Positions 1 to 10,076 of a stretch of 64,000 nucleotides of DNA are shown here, one piece after another (the stretch's first letter is position 1; the number at the start of each line of letters is the position of its first letter). The notes below the pieces were generated by a model that saw only the letters and a list, made by a program, of their open reading frames with translations, had not been told where the DNA came from and ran no database searches. Origin of the DNA: Fuerstiella sp. (GTDB lineage: Bacteria; Planctomycetota; Planctomycetia; Planctomycetales; Planctomycetaceae); NCBI GenBank assembly GCA_029245955.1, contig JAQWOH010000005.1, positions 45,018 to 109,017 of the forward strand, given 5' to 3'. The position numbers and the translations under genes are program-made.

Positions 1-322
1 ACCATCCAAAGGCAGAACAATCGACTATTCATGGGGCCGGACATCACATCAGAAATGGAGATCAAAAGTCACACACAAATAATACCAAGTCCCCAGGGAA
101 AAATGAGAGCCACTCTCATGATTGCTTTCCGGCGGACCTCAGATCGTCACTTTCCACCGGTGTCAATGACGTCCGCTCCTGGATAATATACCTCGCGTGT
201 TTTTCTACCTTCTGACCGTCAAACCTGTACAATCGGGTCCCACTGTGAGTGATTGGCAGGCAGTGAGACGGTTTGAGTCGTCACAGAACATGTTTTATTC
301 GGTTCGCGAAAGAATTGGTCAC
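1..322. other. Upstream region without a recognised gene
   Basis: No coding sequence with recognisable similarity is seen. The reading frame of the following DUF1592 gene stays open back to position 197, but that extension lacks family features and is better treated as leader sequence. No convincing promoter or terminator could be picked out by eye. Confidence 0.4.
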
Positions 323-2755
323 ATGAAAGCAGTCGCCCCGTCCGCGGGTCTGCAACACAGACGATTGCCGCATAGGCGTTCAACGCCGCGACCTGTATTT
401 TTGTCTGCCATCGTGTTCTGTATCGCCGCCAGCCAGGTGGCGGCCACCTCTGACACGACGACTTTCCGGACCAGACTGCTGCCGTTCCTTAACGCACACT
501 GCATGGACTGCCACAACAGTACAGAGACTGACGGCGAACTGGATCTTACCGGGCTCAGCACTAACCTGGCCGACACGGAAGTCATGCGTCGCTGGGTGCT
601 TATACACGACCGTGTGTCCGCCGGAGAAATGCCGCCTGCGGATCAGCCGCGTCCCTCCACTGCAAAGAAATCCCGGGTACTGGAGACACTTGCCGCTGCG
701 TTAACAAAGGCAGATCAGGCGCGCAGTGACGTCGTGCTGCGACGTCTTAACCGAAATGAATATGAGAACACCGTACGTGATCTGTTCGACGTATATGTCG
801 ATGTGAAGTCGCACCTGCCACAGGATGCTTCGGTATCCGGGTTCGACAACGTTGGCGAAGGCCTGGCGGTTTCCGCCGAAGCCGCACAGGCTTACCTGAT
901 GGCCGCCGACGCGACGCTCGATGCTGTTTTCGGCCCGACACAGCCGCCAAAGCGAATCGACCATCGAACAAATCTACTTGATCAAAAGAATCACGACGGC
1001 ACGCCTCGCCTGACGAATCACATCGGGAAGATGTTTCGGCAGACGGATGACGGACTGGTCATCTTCCAGTCCAGATACTGCCCCACAAACCTGGTCAACC
1101 TGGCCAGGCTGCGTCCCACAGCCGGCACCTATCGAGGTACGATTCGAGCGAGAGCGATTCAGAGTGAAGCCCCGGTCACACTGCGAATTTATGGTGGCGA
1201 CACGATTGTCGGCAGACGCGAAAAACACCTGGTGGGTTATTACGACATCCCACCCGGTGAATGGACAACGATTGAATTCACGGACAGACTGGTCGAAGAC
1301 GGCGGGACTTATCAGCCAAAATGTTATGGCACACGGGATACCCGCAAGGACGCCGACACCTATCCGGAACCGGGCATTGAGATCGGCGACATCACGATCG
1401 AAGGTCCATTGGAAGAGTGGCCGCCCCGCAGCCGCGAAAAGCTGCTGCAGGACGTCAAAATCGACAGGGGCACGCTGGACGACGCTGAAGCGGTCCTGCG
1501 CCGTATACTGCCGCGGGCATTTCGTCGTGCGACCAACGCTGGAGAAGTAGATCCCTACCTCGACCTCGTCAAATCGGCGATGAATGCAGGCCGCCCATTC
1601 GACGAGGCCCTGCGACTGGGCCTAAAGGGCCTACTGTGCTCACCCGAGTTTCTGTTCCTTGACGAACCTGGCCGTAAGGTCGTCAGCCAGCATGCTCTGG
1701 CGTCACGGTTGTCCTACTTCCTCTGGTCTTCCATGCCGGATGACGAACTGCTGGCTGCCGCCGATGCCGGCAAACTGAACCAACCTGGTATTCTGCGGGA
1801 ACAGGTTGAACGGCTGCTGAGCGATCCGAAGGCCGAGGCATTCACGACGAACTTTGTGGGACAGTGGCTCGATCTGCGGGACATCGACTTCACCGAACCC
1901 GACATGAATCTGTATCCGGAATTCGATGAACTGCTCAGACTCTCAATGGTCGAAGAAACAAATCAGTATTTCCGGGAGATACTGAATCATGATTTCAGCG
2001 TCCTGACCTTCATCGATTCGGATTTCACGTTTCTCAACGAACGGCTTGCGAAACACTACGGCGTCCCCGATATCCATGGGCAGAAGTTTCGGAAGATCAC
2101 ACTGCCACCTGACAGTGTGAGAGGCGGCGTGCTGACTCAGGCCAGCGTGCTGAAGGTCACCGCCAATGGGACAAACACGTCCCCGGTCCTGCGGGGCGTG
2201 TGGGTCATGGAAAATATTCTGGGCCAGTCGACTCCCCCGCCCCCTTCGAATGTCCCGGCGGTCGAACCGGATATTCGCGGCGCCACAACTCTGCGTGAAC
2301 AACTCGCCAGACACCGCAACGAGGACTCGTGCGCGGTGTGTCATGACAAGCTCGACCCTGCCGGATTCGCACTGGAAAATTTCGATGTGATTGGCGGTTG
2401 GCGTGATCATTACCGGACACTCGGCGAGGGAGATCACCCTGGAATTTCGCAGCACCCGCTCACCTTTGCCTGGGTCCGCTACCGCATTGGACGACCAGTG
2501 GATGCCACCGGCAAAACAGCCGACGGTCAGTCGTTCGGGGACATTCGACAGTTCAAACAACTGCTACTCAGACAAGAATCAAGAGTGGTGACCGGTCTGG
2601 CTGAGAAACTGACAACGTACGCGCTGGGTCGCCGCATCGGTTTCTCGGACCGGCAGGACATACAGAACATCGTAAGAAACGTCACTGATACGGGATACGG
2701 CTTCCGTTCGCTGATTCACGAAGTCGTTCAAAGTGAGATATTTCAGAGACCATAA
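323..2755 (+). CDS. DUF1592/DUF1588/DUF1585-type planctomycete cytochrome-like protein
   Basis: This is a large exported protein of the planctomycete cytochrome-like (PSCyt/DUF1587-DUF1592-DUF1588-DUF1585) family. Starting at the ATG at 323 gives 810 residues. A hydrophobic stretch at about residues 24-42 looks like a signal peptide and is followed by a haem-type CMDCH motif (C60, C63, H64). A second CxxCH (CAVCH, about 670-674) lies in the C-terminal DUF1588/DUF1585 part, followed by the typical LDPAGFALENFD stretch. The frame is open upstream to 197, but the in-frame ATG at 323 puts the signal peptide near the N-terminus. The next gene begins one base after the stop and encodes a DUF1552 protein, the usual partner. 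The biochemical role is not established for the family; a redox or polymer-degradation role in the periplasm is only inferred. Confidence 0.9.
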   Translation: MKAVAPSAGLQHRRLPHRRSTPRPVFLSAIVFCIAASQVAATSDTTTFRTRLLPFLNAHCMDCHNSTETDGELDLTGLSTNLADTEVMRRWVLIHDRVSAGEMPPADQPRPSTAKKSRVLETLAAALTKADQARSDVVLRRLNRNEYENTVRDLFDVYVDVKSHLPQDASVSGFDNVGEGLAVSAEAAQAYLMAADATLDAVFGPTQPPKRIDHRTNLLDQKNHDGTPRLTNHIGKMFRQTDDGLVIFQSRYCPTNLVNLARLRPTAGTYRGTIRARAIQSEAPVTLRIYGGDTIVGRREKHLVGYYDIPPGEWTTIEFTDRLVEDGGTYQPKCYGTRDTRKDADTYPEPGIEIGDITIEGPLEEWPPRSREKLLQDVKIDRGTLDDAEAVLRRILPRAFRRATNAGEVDPYLDLVKSAMNAGRPFDEALRLGLKGLLCSPEFLFLDEPGRKVVSQHALASRLSYFLWSSMPDDELLAAADAGKLNQPGILREQVERLLSDPKAEAFTTNFVGQWLDLRDIDFTEPDMNLYPEFDELLRLSMVEETNQYFREILNHDFSVLTFIDSDFTFLNERLAKHYGVPDIHGQKFRKITLPPDSVRGGVLTQASVLKVTANGTNTSPVLRGVWVMENILGQSTPPPPSNVPAVEPDIRGATTLREQLARHRNEDSCAVCHDKLDPAGFALENFDVIGGWRDHYRTLGEGDHPGISQHPLTFAWVRYRIGRPVDATGKTADGQSFGDIRQFKQLLLRQESRVVTGLAEKLTTYALGRRIGFSDRQDIQNIVRNVTDTGYGFRSLIHEVVQSEIFQRP

Positions 2756-2756
2756 T

Positions 2757-4016
2757 ATGACAACACCTTCGCGACGAACGTTTCTTCGAGCTTCCGGCGT
2801 TGCCGTTGGCCTGCCTTTTCTGGACGCCCTGCAGCCGCAGGCAATGGCGGCTGCTGAGTCACCGCGCAGACGCATGGTGGCTGTCAACGTTGGACTTGGT
2901 CTGCACGCACCGAATATCGTGCCCGGTACGCCTGGTCGGGATTACGAACTGCCTCCGTATCTGAAAGCAGTCGAACAGTTTCGTGATCAGTTCACATTCA
3001 TCTCCGGCACGTCACACCCGGACGTCGGCGGGGGACATCAGTCAGGAAAGTCGTTCCTGACCGCGGCCAAACACCCCAACAGCGCTGGCTTCAGGAATTC
3101 TATTTCGCTGGACCAGTATGCGGCCGAACGACTCGGCGCGGAAACACGATTCAGCTCACTTGCGCTGACAATCTCGGGACCTGGACTTTCGTGGTCACGT
3201 TCAGGTGTGGAAATCCCTGCCGAAGTCAGGCCGTCCAGAGTCTTTCAGCAGCTGTTTCTGGAAGGCAAGCCCAGTGAAAAGGCCAGACAAATCCAGCGAC
3301 TCGAAGATGGCCGGAGTGTGCTGGACGTCGTGCTGGACAAGGCCGCCGTAATGCAGAAACGTCTGGGTGGACGAGATCGCGACAAGATCGATCAGTATTT
3401 CAACGCTGTTCGAGAAGCCGAGAAGCGGCTGGTCAAAGCCCGGGCCTGGGAGCAGCGGCCGCGGCCTAAAGTTGGTGTCGATCCGCCACGCGACGAACCG
3501 GACCGGAAAAAAATGATCGAACGTATCGGACTGATGTACGACATGATGCACCTGGCGCTCGAAACCGATTCCACGCGTTTCATTACATTCTATGACACTG
3601 GCATGAACGCGGTCCCCACCATTCAGGGTGTCGACACGGATTACCACATGCTTTCACATCACGCCAAAGATCCGACCAAGATCGCTCAATTGACGGTTGT
3701 CGAAACGGAAGTCATGAACGCTCTGGCACGCTTTCTTGGAAAGCTTGCCACTTCACACGAGGAAGGTTCCTCACTTCTGGACAACACGATGGTGCTGTTC
3801 GGCTCAAATCTTGGTAATGCCAGCAGTCATGACACGAAGAACATGCCCATTATGCTGGCCGGAGGCGGCTTCCGACACGGTCAGCATCTGGCATTCGATC
3901 GAACGAACAATTATCCACTGCCCAGGTTGTATGTCTCGATGCTCCAGCGACTCGGTCTGGAAACCGACACGTTCGCTTCATCAACGGGGACAATGGCCGG
4001 CCTGGAAACAATTTAA
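2757..4016 (+). CDS. DUF1552 family protein, Tat-exported
   Basis: A 419-residue protein of the DUF1552 family, which almost always follows DUF1592 genes in Planctomycetes. The N-terminus has a twin-arginine signal (RRTFLR near residues 6-11, then a hydrophobic GVAVGLPFLDAL segment), so it is probably exported folded. The ATG at 2757 was chosen because it places the Tat motif at the N-terminus; the frame is also open from 2733. Spacing to the upstream stop is one base, so the two genes are almost surely co-transcribed and translationally linked. The sequence resembles DUF1501/alkaline-phosphatase-like folds in organisation, but no catalytic activity can be assigned. Confidence 0.9.
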   Translation: MTTPSRRTFLRASGVAVGLPFLDALQPQAMAAAESPRRRMVAVNVGLGLHAPNIVPGTPGRDYELPPYLKAVEQFRDQFTFISGTSHPDVGGGHQSGKSFLTAAKHPNSAGFRNSISLDQYAAERLGAETRFSSLALTISGPGLSWSRSGVEIPAEVRPSRVFQQLFLEGKPSEKARQIQRLEDGRSVLDVVLDKAAVMQKRLGGRDRDKIDQYFNAVREAEKRLVKARAWEQRPRPKVGVDPPRDEPDRKKMIERIGLMYDMMHLALETDSTRFITFYDTGMNAVPTIQGVDTDYHMLSHHAKDPTKIAQLTVVETEVMNALARFLGKLATSHEEGSSLLDNTMVLFGSNLGNASSHDTKNMPIMLAGGGFRHGQHLAFDRTNNYPLPRLYVSMLQRLGLETDTFASSTGTMAGLETI

Positions 4017-4060
4017 TGTTCCTTAGTATGAAGACTCAAGACCACAAGGCGATTGGCTGA

Positions 4061-4837
4061 ATGAGCTCCGACCCCGAAAAACTTCACGTCGCCGCCATAC
4101 ACGCCCATCCGGATGACATCGAAATCCAGTGCGCCGGCACGTTACTTCGACTGCAGGAACTCGGCTGCCGTATTTCTGTCGCCACGATGACACCGGGCGA
4201 CTGTGGCAGTGCAGAGTTATCGCAGAGCGAGATTGCGGCCGTTCGACGTTCCGAAGCCGCCGCCGCCGCCGCCGTGATAGGAGCCGAATACACATGCCTC
4301 GAATTCCGCGACCTGTCTATCTGCTTTGACAATGACAGCCGACGCCGCGTGACGGAATACCTGCGTCGTACCGCTCCGGATATGATCCTGACGGCACCAC
4401 CGGTTGATTACATGCATGATCACGAAATGACCAGCATGCTGGTTCGCGATGCCTGCTTCAACGCTTCCGTGCCGAATTACAGGACTCGACAATGGGATCC
4501 GGCCCCGCCCATGCAGAAGATCCCGCATCTGTACTACGTTGACGCAATCGAAGGGGCCGACCATTTCGGGAATCGCCATCCCATCGATTTTGTCGTCGAC
4601 GTTTCTGAACACTTTGAACGAAAGATCGAATCGCTCGCCTGCCACGCCAGCCAGCGTGAATGGCTGCGTCGACAACACGGCATGGACGAGTATCTGGACG
4701 CCTGTCGCCGCTGGAGCGAAGAGCGAGGAAAAGAGCAAGGTGTCGCACATGCCGAAGGATTCAGGCAGTACAAAGGACACCCTCACCCCACCGACAACCT
4801 GCTGCAGGAATTGCTCGAATCGCAGATTTCGCTGTAA
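4061..4837 (+). CDS. PIG-L family deacetylase (LmbE-like)
   Basis: A 258-residue zinc-dependent N-acetyl-sugar deacetylase of the PIG-L/LmbE family. The diagnostic AHPDD motif is at residues 15-19 and supplies metal ligands and the catalytic Asp. A later DYMHDHEMT segment carries the additional histidines expected for zinc binding. Family members remove acetyl groups from GlcNAc-type substrates (for example GlcNAc-PI, or BshB-like in thiol synthesis); the substrate here cannot be read from the sequence. A run of GCC codons encodes six alanines near residue 67. It starts 44 bases after the DUF1552 gene on the same strand and precedes a small membrane protein and a Gfo/Idh/MocA oxidoreductase, suggesting carbohydrate metabolism. 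Confidence 0.88.
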   Translation: MSSDPEKLHVAAIHAHPDDIEIQCAGTLLRLQELGCRISVATMTPGDCGSAELSQSEIAAVRRSEAAAAAAVIGAEYTCLEFRDLSICFDNDSRRRVTEYLRRTAPDMILTAPPVDYMHDHEMTSMLVRDACFNASVPNYRTRQWDPAPPMQKIPHLYYVDAIEGADHFGNRHPIDFVVDVSEHFERKIESLACHASQREWLRRQHGMDEYLDACRRWSEERGKEQGVAHAEGFRQYKGHPHPTDNLLQELLESQISL

Positions 4838-4990
4838 AACGCGACAGAAATGGCTTCCGAACTTTAAAAAACTGCATGGAACCATCATCCTCACTTCGAC
4901 GTGGCCGCTGGCAAAAGCTATGCTTGTGACGACAGCCGACTAGTGTCCATCCGATTGCCGCATCATTTTCTTCATCCGTCCCTCTCAGCC

Positions 4991-5215
4991 ATGACCGAAA
5001 CAGCTACCACAGAAAACGAACCTCTCTTCACAGCGACTGAGGTCCAGCAATTCGAAGCCGACGATGTGGTCGCAGGGACTGCGATCGGAAAAATGCTTAC
5101 CGTGCTGTTTCTGTATACAGTTCTGGCGATGTCGTTTGTCACATGGTGGACGTATAGTTCGCTGAGTGAAAACCATGGACAGTCGGCGAACACGTCCGAT
5201 CATACCGAACACTAG
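4991..5215 (+). CDS. Small single-pass membrane protein, unknown function
   Basis: A 74-residue protein starting at the ATG at 4991. An acidic N-terminal half (residues 1-30) precedes one clear transmembrane segment (about 33-53), followed by a short polar tail ending in several His/Glu/Asp residues. The frame is open further upstream (from 4901), but those residues are not hydrophobic or conserved-looking. No family is recognised. It lies between the PIG-L deacetylase and the Gfo/Idh/MocA oxidoreductase on the same strand. Confidence 0.55.
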   Translation: MTETATTENEPLFTATEVQQFEADDVVAGTAIGKMLTVLFLYTVLAMSFVTWWTYSSLSENHGQSANTSDHTEH

Positions 5216-5418
5216 TGCAGTTGACGAAATGACGAAACCGGGTTATGGCTCGTGGCTGCAGGCAATCGGCTGCCAAGCCCCGTGAACCGCGGCCACGAGT
5301 CAGCGAAGTTCGCCGTCATCACCCCGAAAGTTTCCTGAAGCGGTGGCTCCATGTGTCAAATCCAACACTGCGTCAGTCGACGGATGAGATTCGCTGACAG
5401 ACCGGGGCTGGGTGTGCG

Positions 5419-6696
5419 ATGAGTCAGAAGACACTCAGGGTTGCAATCAGCGGGACGGGGTTTGCGGGCGACTACACCGCTCGCACGTATACCATGATGC
5501 CGCACAAGAACGGCATTCAGGTCGACCTGGCCGGCGTTGTCTCGGGGCGACTGGAAAACGCCCGACGTTTTGCTGAAGAACACAACGTCCGACACGCGTA
5601 CTCCACGCATCGGGAAATGCTGGACACCGCACAGCCCGACATCGACAACATCTGCTGTGCAAACTTTGCTCATGGTCCGTACAGCGTGGAAGCCGCAAAG
5701 GCTGGCGTTCCCGTAATCGTGCTGGAGAAGCCCCCGGTCATATGGCCGGGTTATCCGGATGGTCGAACGGCGGACGCGAGTACGCGAAAACACGAGACCA
5801 TGGCATACCTAACAGAGGTTCTTGATGCGGTGCGGGCCGGCGGGTCGAAACTTCTCTACGCAGAGGACTTCGTATACTTCGACGGCATCAAGGGAATTGT
5901 CGAATTACTGATCGAAGCCCGCAGCAACGGCAAGGGCAAGGTTCTTTATCAGCGAGGCATCTGTGCCCACCAGGGTTCGCACGCTCCGGCCTACGACACT
6001 CCGTCCAAATCCGGTGGCGGTGCGCTGTTCAATAAAGCCTGCCACCCGCTGGGACCGGCACTGTTTCTGAAACAGGTAGAAGGCATTCTGGCCGGCACAG
6101 AACCGATTCGACCGGTATGTGTTTCTGCGGCTGCCATGCAGATTCTGAAACACCAGCCGGAAAGCAGCGGCGAACATTTTCGAGTCATGCAGAACGTCGA
6201 CGACTTCGGCAGAATCACGGTGATATTCGAGGATGATACGATCGCGGAGGTCATCGGACACGATTTGAGCATCAGTGGAATTCGCAACGAATTCTCGGTC
6301 ATCACCGACTTCGCTCAGTACGATCTGCGAGTCAATCCGAACAACGAAAACGAACTGTTCCTGCCCGACGCTGCAAACGCCGGTAATCTGCTTGTGCGTG
6401 AAAAGCTGCCAACGTCACAGGGCACCAGCTTCCCGCGACCAAATCAGTTTTACTCTCACGGTTACGTCAACGAAATGAGCGACGCCGTTGACTGTGCCCT
6501 GGAATCTGATCGGTATCCGCAATCAGGAGCCATGATGGCGTGGGACACAATGGCCGTGCTGATGGCGTCGTATGAAAGTTCGGATGCCGGCAGTGAATTC
6601 GTTAGTATATCGGATTACACAGTCAACGGCCGCAACTTCCCTGCCTGCGAAACGCCTGACCCTCATCGGTTCGGCCCCGTCTTTCAACGCGCCTGA
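5419..6696 (+). CDS. Gfo/Idh/MocA family oxidoreductase
   Basis: A 425-residue NAD(P)-dependent dehydrogenase of the Gfo/Idh/MocA family, which oxidises or reduces sugars and inositol-like substrates. The N-terminal Rossmann fold begins with a G-x-G-x-x-G-like stretch (SGTGFAGDY, residues 11-19). The EKPP motif seen after the Rossmann core is the typical family signature that carries the catalytic Lys. The C-terminal alpha/beta substrate domain follows. The protein appears cytoplasmic, with no signal peptide. It follows the small membrane protein gene by about 200 bases. Planctomycetes carry many paralogues and the specific substrate is not predictable. Confidence 0.88.
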   Translation: MSQKTLRVAISGTGFAGDYTARTYTMMPHKNGIQVDLAGVVSGRLENARRFAEEHNVRHAYSTHREMLDTAQPDIDNICCANFAHGPYSVEAAKAGVPVIVLEKPPVIWPGYPDGRTADASTRKHETMAYLTEVLDAVRAGGSKLLYAEDFVYFDGIKGIVELLIEARSNGKGKVLYQRGICAHQGSHAPAYDTPSKSGGGALFNKACHPLGPALFLKQVEGILAGTEPIRPVCVSAAAMQILKHQPESSGEHFRVMQNVDDFGRITVIFEDDTIAEVIGHDLSISGIRNEFSVITDFAQYDLRVNPNNENELFLPDAANAGNLLVREKLPTSQGTSFPRPNQFYSHGYVNEMSDAVDCALESDRYPQSGAMMAWDTMAVLMASYESSDAGSEFVSISDYTVNGRNFPACETPDPHRFGPVFQRA

Positions 6697-7064
6697 CTCT
6701 GACTGCAGCCGTGCCGTCGTGCAGGCAGCCAACGAGCGACCACCTGCGTTACAGACAATTCGCCGCGTTTTTTTCGTTCCCAGGCAGGATGAGCCAGCAT
6801 TCGGCAGATTCTGCCGATGCACTGTGAGCGGGCGTGGTGCTGTCCCGGACTTCATATTGAGGCGATTCGGGGAATCCGTTATTGCTACGGTCATCGAGAC
6901 TCTTTTCTCGAGACACATCTCTTCTCTCACTCGGCATATTCATTGCTGAAAAAATCTCTGTTCACCTGTCAAACACCTCTCTCACTCCCTGTAGTCGGTT
7001 GGCTCAATCGCTCAGACTCCTCCAATCGCCATTCATCTAACACGGCGGTTCCAGGTATAGCTCC
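6697..7064. other. Intergenic region with two short inverted repeats
   Basis: No gene is recognised. Two dyads are visible: CGGCAGA-T-TCTGCCG at 6802-6816 and TCGAGA / TCTCGA at 6894-6899 and 6906-6911. The 14 bases at 6801-6814 are identical to 19306-19319, another intergenic position that also carries dyads. These could be hairpins in the leader of the downstream bamA-like gene, or a dispersed small repeat. The function is unknown. Confidence 0.4.
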
Positions 7065-9950
7065 ATGAGAAGCAATCTGTCTTCGTCACCCCAACGACCA
7101 CAATCAGCCGGAAGAGCGTTTGCATTTCTGCACGTCATCGCTGTGCTGCTGACAACGGTTTTCGGCACGGCCACAGCACTCTGCGCGCAAGAACTGCCGG
7201 AAACTATCGTCGCCATTCGAATCGAAGGAAACGAAACGATTCCCCAGGACGCCATCGTGGCAAAGATCACGACGCAGCCTGGACGCCCCGTCACAAACCG
7301 ACAGGTTCGCGAAGACAAACGGAACCTGATGAGTACGCGCTGGTTCTACAACGTCAACGAACGTTTCGAACAGACGAATGAAGGTTTCACCCTGATCTTC
7401 ACGGTGCACGAACGCCCTATCGTGCGGCGTGTCGAATATCGTGGAATCAAGAAGTTGAAACTCAAAGAACTCGCGTCGTGGACAAACTTAAAAAAGGGCA
7501 GTCCATTTGATCATGTGGCGAACCGTGACGCCGTCCATCGCATCGAACAGGAGTACAAAGAACGCGGCTTCAATCATGTGAAGGTCACGCTCGAAACCGG
7601 TGGGGACCCGTCTGACCGGGACGTCATCTTTCGCATCATCGAAGGCCCCAAGGTTCGTGTGCAGCACCGGGAATTTCACTTCAAGGGTCAGCAACGAAAT
7701 GGCGACATGACCTCACAGCTGAGTTCGCTGGTATCGGGGCGAAAGTCACAGGATGGATCCGTGGGACTCTCGCCTTCGGCAAGTCGCCTGAGAACAAAGC
7801 TGGAAACCAAAGAGGCGTTGTTCGGTCTGTTTGGAGGTCTGTTTAAACCCGAAACGATGCAGCAGGACATCGCCAGCCTCAAGCAGTACTATCGCAGTCT
7901 GGGATTCTTTGACATTGAAGTTGAAGCCAGACCTCTGTTTTCACCTGACCGTTCCAGCGTCAAAATTCTATACACGATCAACGAAGGAATTCCGTTCAGG
8001 ATCCGCAATATTACTCTGAACGGCAACAATGTCCTTTCCGGAAAACAATTGCGGCAGAAAGCAGAGCTGCGCCCCGGCCAGTACTTCAATTCGCTGCCGT
8101 TGTCCAAAGATGTACAGCACATGCTGGACCAGTACGGTGACCGTGGCCACTATTTTGCATCTGTGGTGCCTGTGCCGCAGTTCACTGAAAAATCCGGCGA
8201 GCTGGATCTGGTCTTCGAAATCGATGAAGACCGCCCCCGATATGTTCGAAACATCAATCCAAGTCTGCAGGGAGACCATCCACACACCATGGAAGTCGTC
8301 CCGTTGAATCAGTTCCAGATGGAACCGGGTGATCTGGCAAATCCCAGGCTGATCCGTCGAGGTCGAAGTCGTATTAACGGAAGCGGACTGTTTGAAGGTG
8401 TGCAGGTCGAAGTTATTCCCGTTGACCCGAATCAGACGATGCCGGCATCCATGTCTCGTACCATTCGTGGCCAGACCGGAGCAGGCTATATGCCGGCCTG
8501 GACACAGCTGTTCGATGTCTCGAAGCCGATTTCCAGACCGACCCAAACACCCGGAGGACATGCTTTTCCGTCACCAGCCACGGCACCGGAGCAGCCACGT
8601 CAGGAACAGCGGCGAACGTCGGGGAAGACTGTCAATCAACAGGTTTCTCTGCTGCACGATCCCGACATGCCGTCGGTGGTTCGATATCGCACAACGCCGC
8701 CGACGGAGATGTTTTACCGGCCACAGAAGTCGTTGCTTGTGTCGTCGTTCCCGGGCAGCACACACGACGACGTCGTCGTACGGGGTCAGAGCCCACAGGG
8801 CGATTTTTACCCGGAACCAGATCGGGGTAACGCCATGCTGGAAGGCAGTCCGTACAACAATCAATTCGAAGCCCTGCCGCCTGGCTGGGTGGATATCAAC
8901 ATTGATGCCGCTGAAGGCCGGACCGGACGACTGATGTTCGGTGCGGGCGTGAACAGCGATGCCGGAATTGTGGGATCATTTGTCTGGGACGAACGCAACT
9001 TCAACCTGTTTGCCCCCCCCAGAACATTCGCCGATATCATTGAAGGACGAGCATGGCGGGGTGGTGGCCAGCGATTTCGTGCAGAAGCAGCACCGGGAGA
9101 TCAAGTGAGTCGGTATGCACTCAGCTGGACTGACCCCTACTTCCTGTACACCGACTACAGCCTGAGCCTCAGCGGGTTTTACTTCAACCGCTTCTATCCG
9201 GACTGGGACGAAACCCGACTGGGAGGCCGAGTCGCGCTCGGTAAGCAACTGACACCGGAGTGGTCCATCAATGGAGCCCTGCGTCTGGAAGACGTGGAAA
9301 TCACTCGCGTCACCGTACCAACGCCTCCTGATCTGTCCAGTGTGGTCGGGAGCAACTTCCTGTCTACGTTCCGAACATCCATCGCTCACGACACACGTGA
9401 CTCAACATTGATGCCAGGAGAAGGACATTTTGCCGATCTAGCCTATGAACAGGCCTTCGGAGATTTCAACTATCCTCGCTTTGACGCAGAAATGCGGCAA
9501 TACATCACCATGCACAGCCGCCCGGACGGCAGTGGACGCCAGGTCATGACCTTCGCTGGAAATCTGGGCTGGAGCGGTGACAGCACGCCGGTTTTCGAAC
9601 GTTACTTCGCCGGTGGCTTCCAGTCTTTCCGCGGCTTTGCATTTCGTGGTGTCACACCACGAGTCGGTGGCGTCGCCGTGGGTGGCACTTGGCAAATGCT
9701 CGGCACAGTGGAATATCGCGTTCCCGTCACCGCCGACGACATGATCAACATTGTCGCATTCAGCGATTTCGGAACGGTTGAACCTGACGTGTCGGTCGAC
9801 AACTTCCGGGTCACCGTCGGCGTTGGTCTGAGAGTCGTCGTACCTGCCATGGGCCCGGTTCCGCTGGCCTTCGACTTTGGTTTCCCGGTCAAGAGCAGCG
9901 AGTTCGACGAGGAGCGTATCTTCAGCTTTTACGTCGGCATCAACCGGTAG
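7065..9950 (+). CDS. bamA: BamA/TamA-like outer membrane assembly protein (POTRA domains plus beta-barrel)
   Basis: A 961-residue protein with a signal peptide (residues about 18-41), several POTRA repeats (first one beginning IVAIRIEGNETI near residue 48) and a C-terminal Omp85 barrel. The barrel shows the alternating aromatic strands and a GGFQSFRGF stretch typical of the conserved barrel loop (VRGF/RGF in the family). It would insert beta-barrel proteins into the outer membrane. Between the POTRA array and the barrel lies an unusual Pro/Gln/Thr-rich stretch of roughly 150 residues (about 455-605) not present in E. coli BamA. The C-terminus ends YVGINR rather than in Phe. It starts at the ATG at 7065 after a 368-base intergenic region, so it probably has its own promoter. 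Confidence 0.88.
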   Translation: MRSNLSSSPQRPQSAGRAFAFLHVIAVLLTTVFGTATALCAQELPETIVAIRIEGNETIPQDAIVAKITTQPGRPVTNRQVREDKRNLMSTRWFYNVNERFEQTNEGFTLIFTVHERPIVRRVEYRGIKKLKLKELASWTNLKKGSPFDHVANRDAVHRIEQEYKERGFNHVKVTLETGGDPSDRDVIFRIIEGPKVRVQHREFHFKGQQRNGDMTSQLSSLVSGRKSQDGSVGLSPSASRLRTKLETKEALFGLFGGLFKPETMQQDIASLKQYYRSLGFFDIEVEARPLFSPDRSSVKILYTINEGIPFRIRNITLNGNNVLSGKQLRQKAELRPGQYFNSLPLSKDVQHMLDQYGDRGHYFASVVPVPQFTEKSGELDLVFEIDEDRPRYVRNINPSLQGDHPHTMEVVPLNQFQMEPGDLANPRLIRRGRSRINGSGLFEGVQVEVIPVDPNQTMPASMSRTIRGQTGAGYMPAWTQLFDVSKPISRPTQTPGGHAFPSPATAPEQPRQEQRRTSGKTVNQQVSLLHDPDMPSVVRYRTTPPTEMFYRPQKSLLVSSFPGSTHDDVVVRGQSPQGDFYPEPDRGNAMLEGSPYNNQFEALPPGWVDINIDAAEGRTGRLMFGAGVNSDAGIVGSFVWDERNFNLFAPPRTFADIIEGRAWRGGGQRFRAEAAPGDQVSRYALSWTDPYFLYTDYSLSLSGFYFNRFYPDWDETRLGGRVALGKQLTPEWSINGALRLEDVEITRVTVPTPPDLSSVVGSNFLSTFRTSIAHDTRDSTLMPGEGHFADLAYEQAFGDFNYPRFDAEMRQYITMHSRPDGSGRQVMTFAGNLGWSGDSTPVFERYFAGGFQSFRGFAFRGVTPRVGGVAVGGTWQMLGTVEYRVPVTADDMINIVAFSDFGTVEPDVSVDNFRVTVGVGLRVVVPAMGPVPLAFDFGFPVKSSEFDEERIFSFYVGINR

Positions 9951-10076
9951 TGACGTAACTTCCGGCGCTACCGCTGTAAGATTCGCGGAACATGGGTATC
10001 GCCGTTCAGTTTCATCTCCACACGGTTCCCCGGGACTAACGGGACAACGTAGCTTCGGTCTGGTACTCCGTGTGCT

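Noticed and set aside
197..322. Upstream extension of the DUF1592 frame
   Set aside because: In-frame but not family-like; the signal peptide starts after the ATG at 323.
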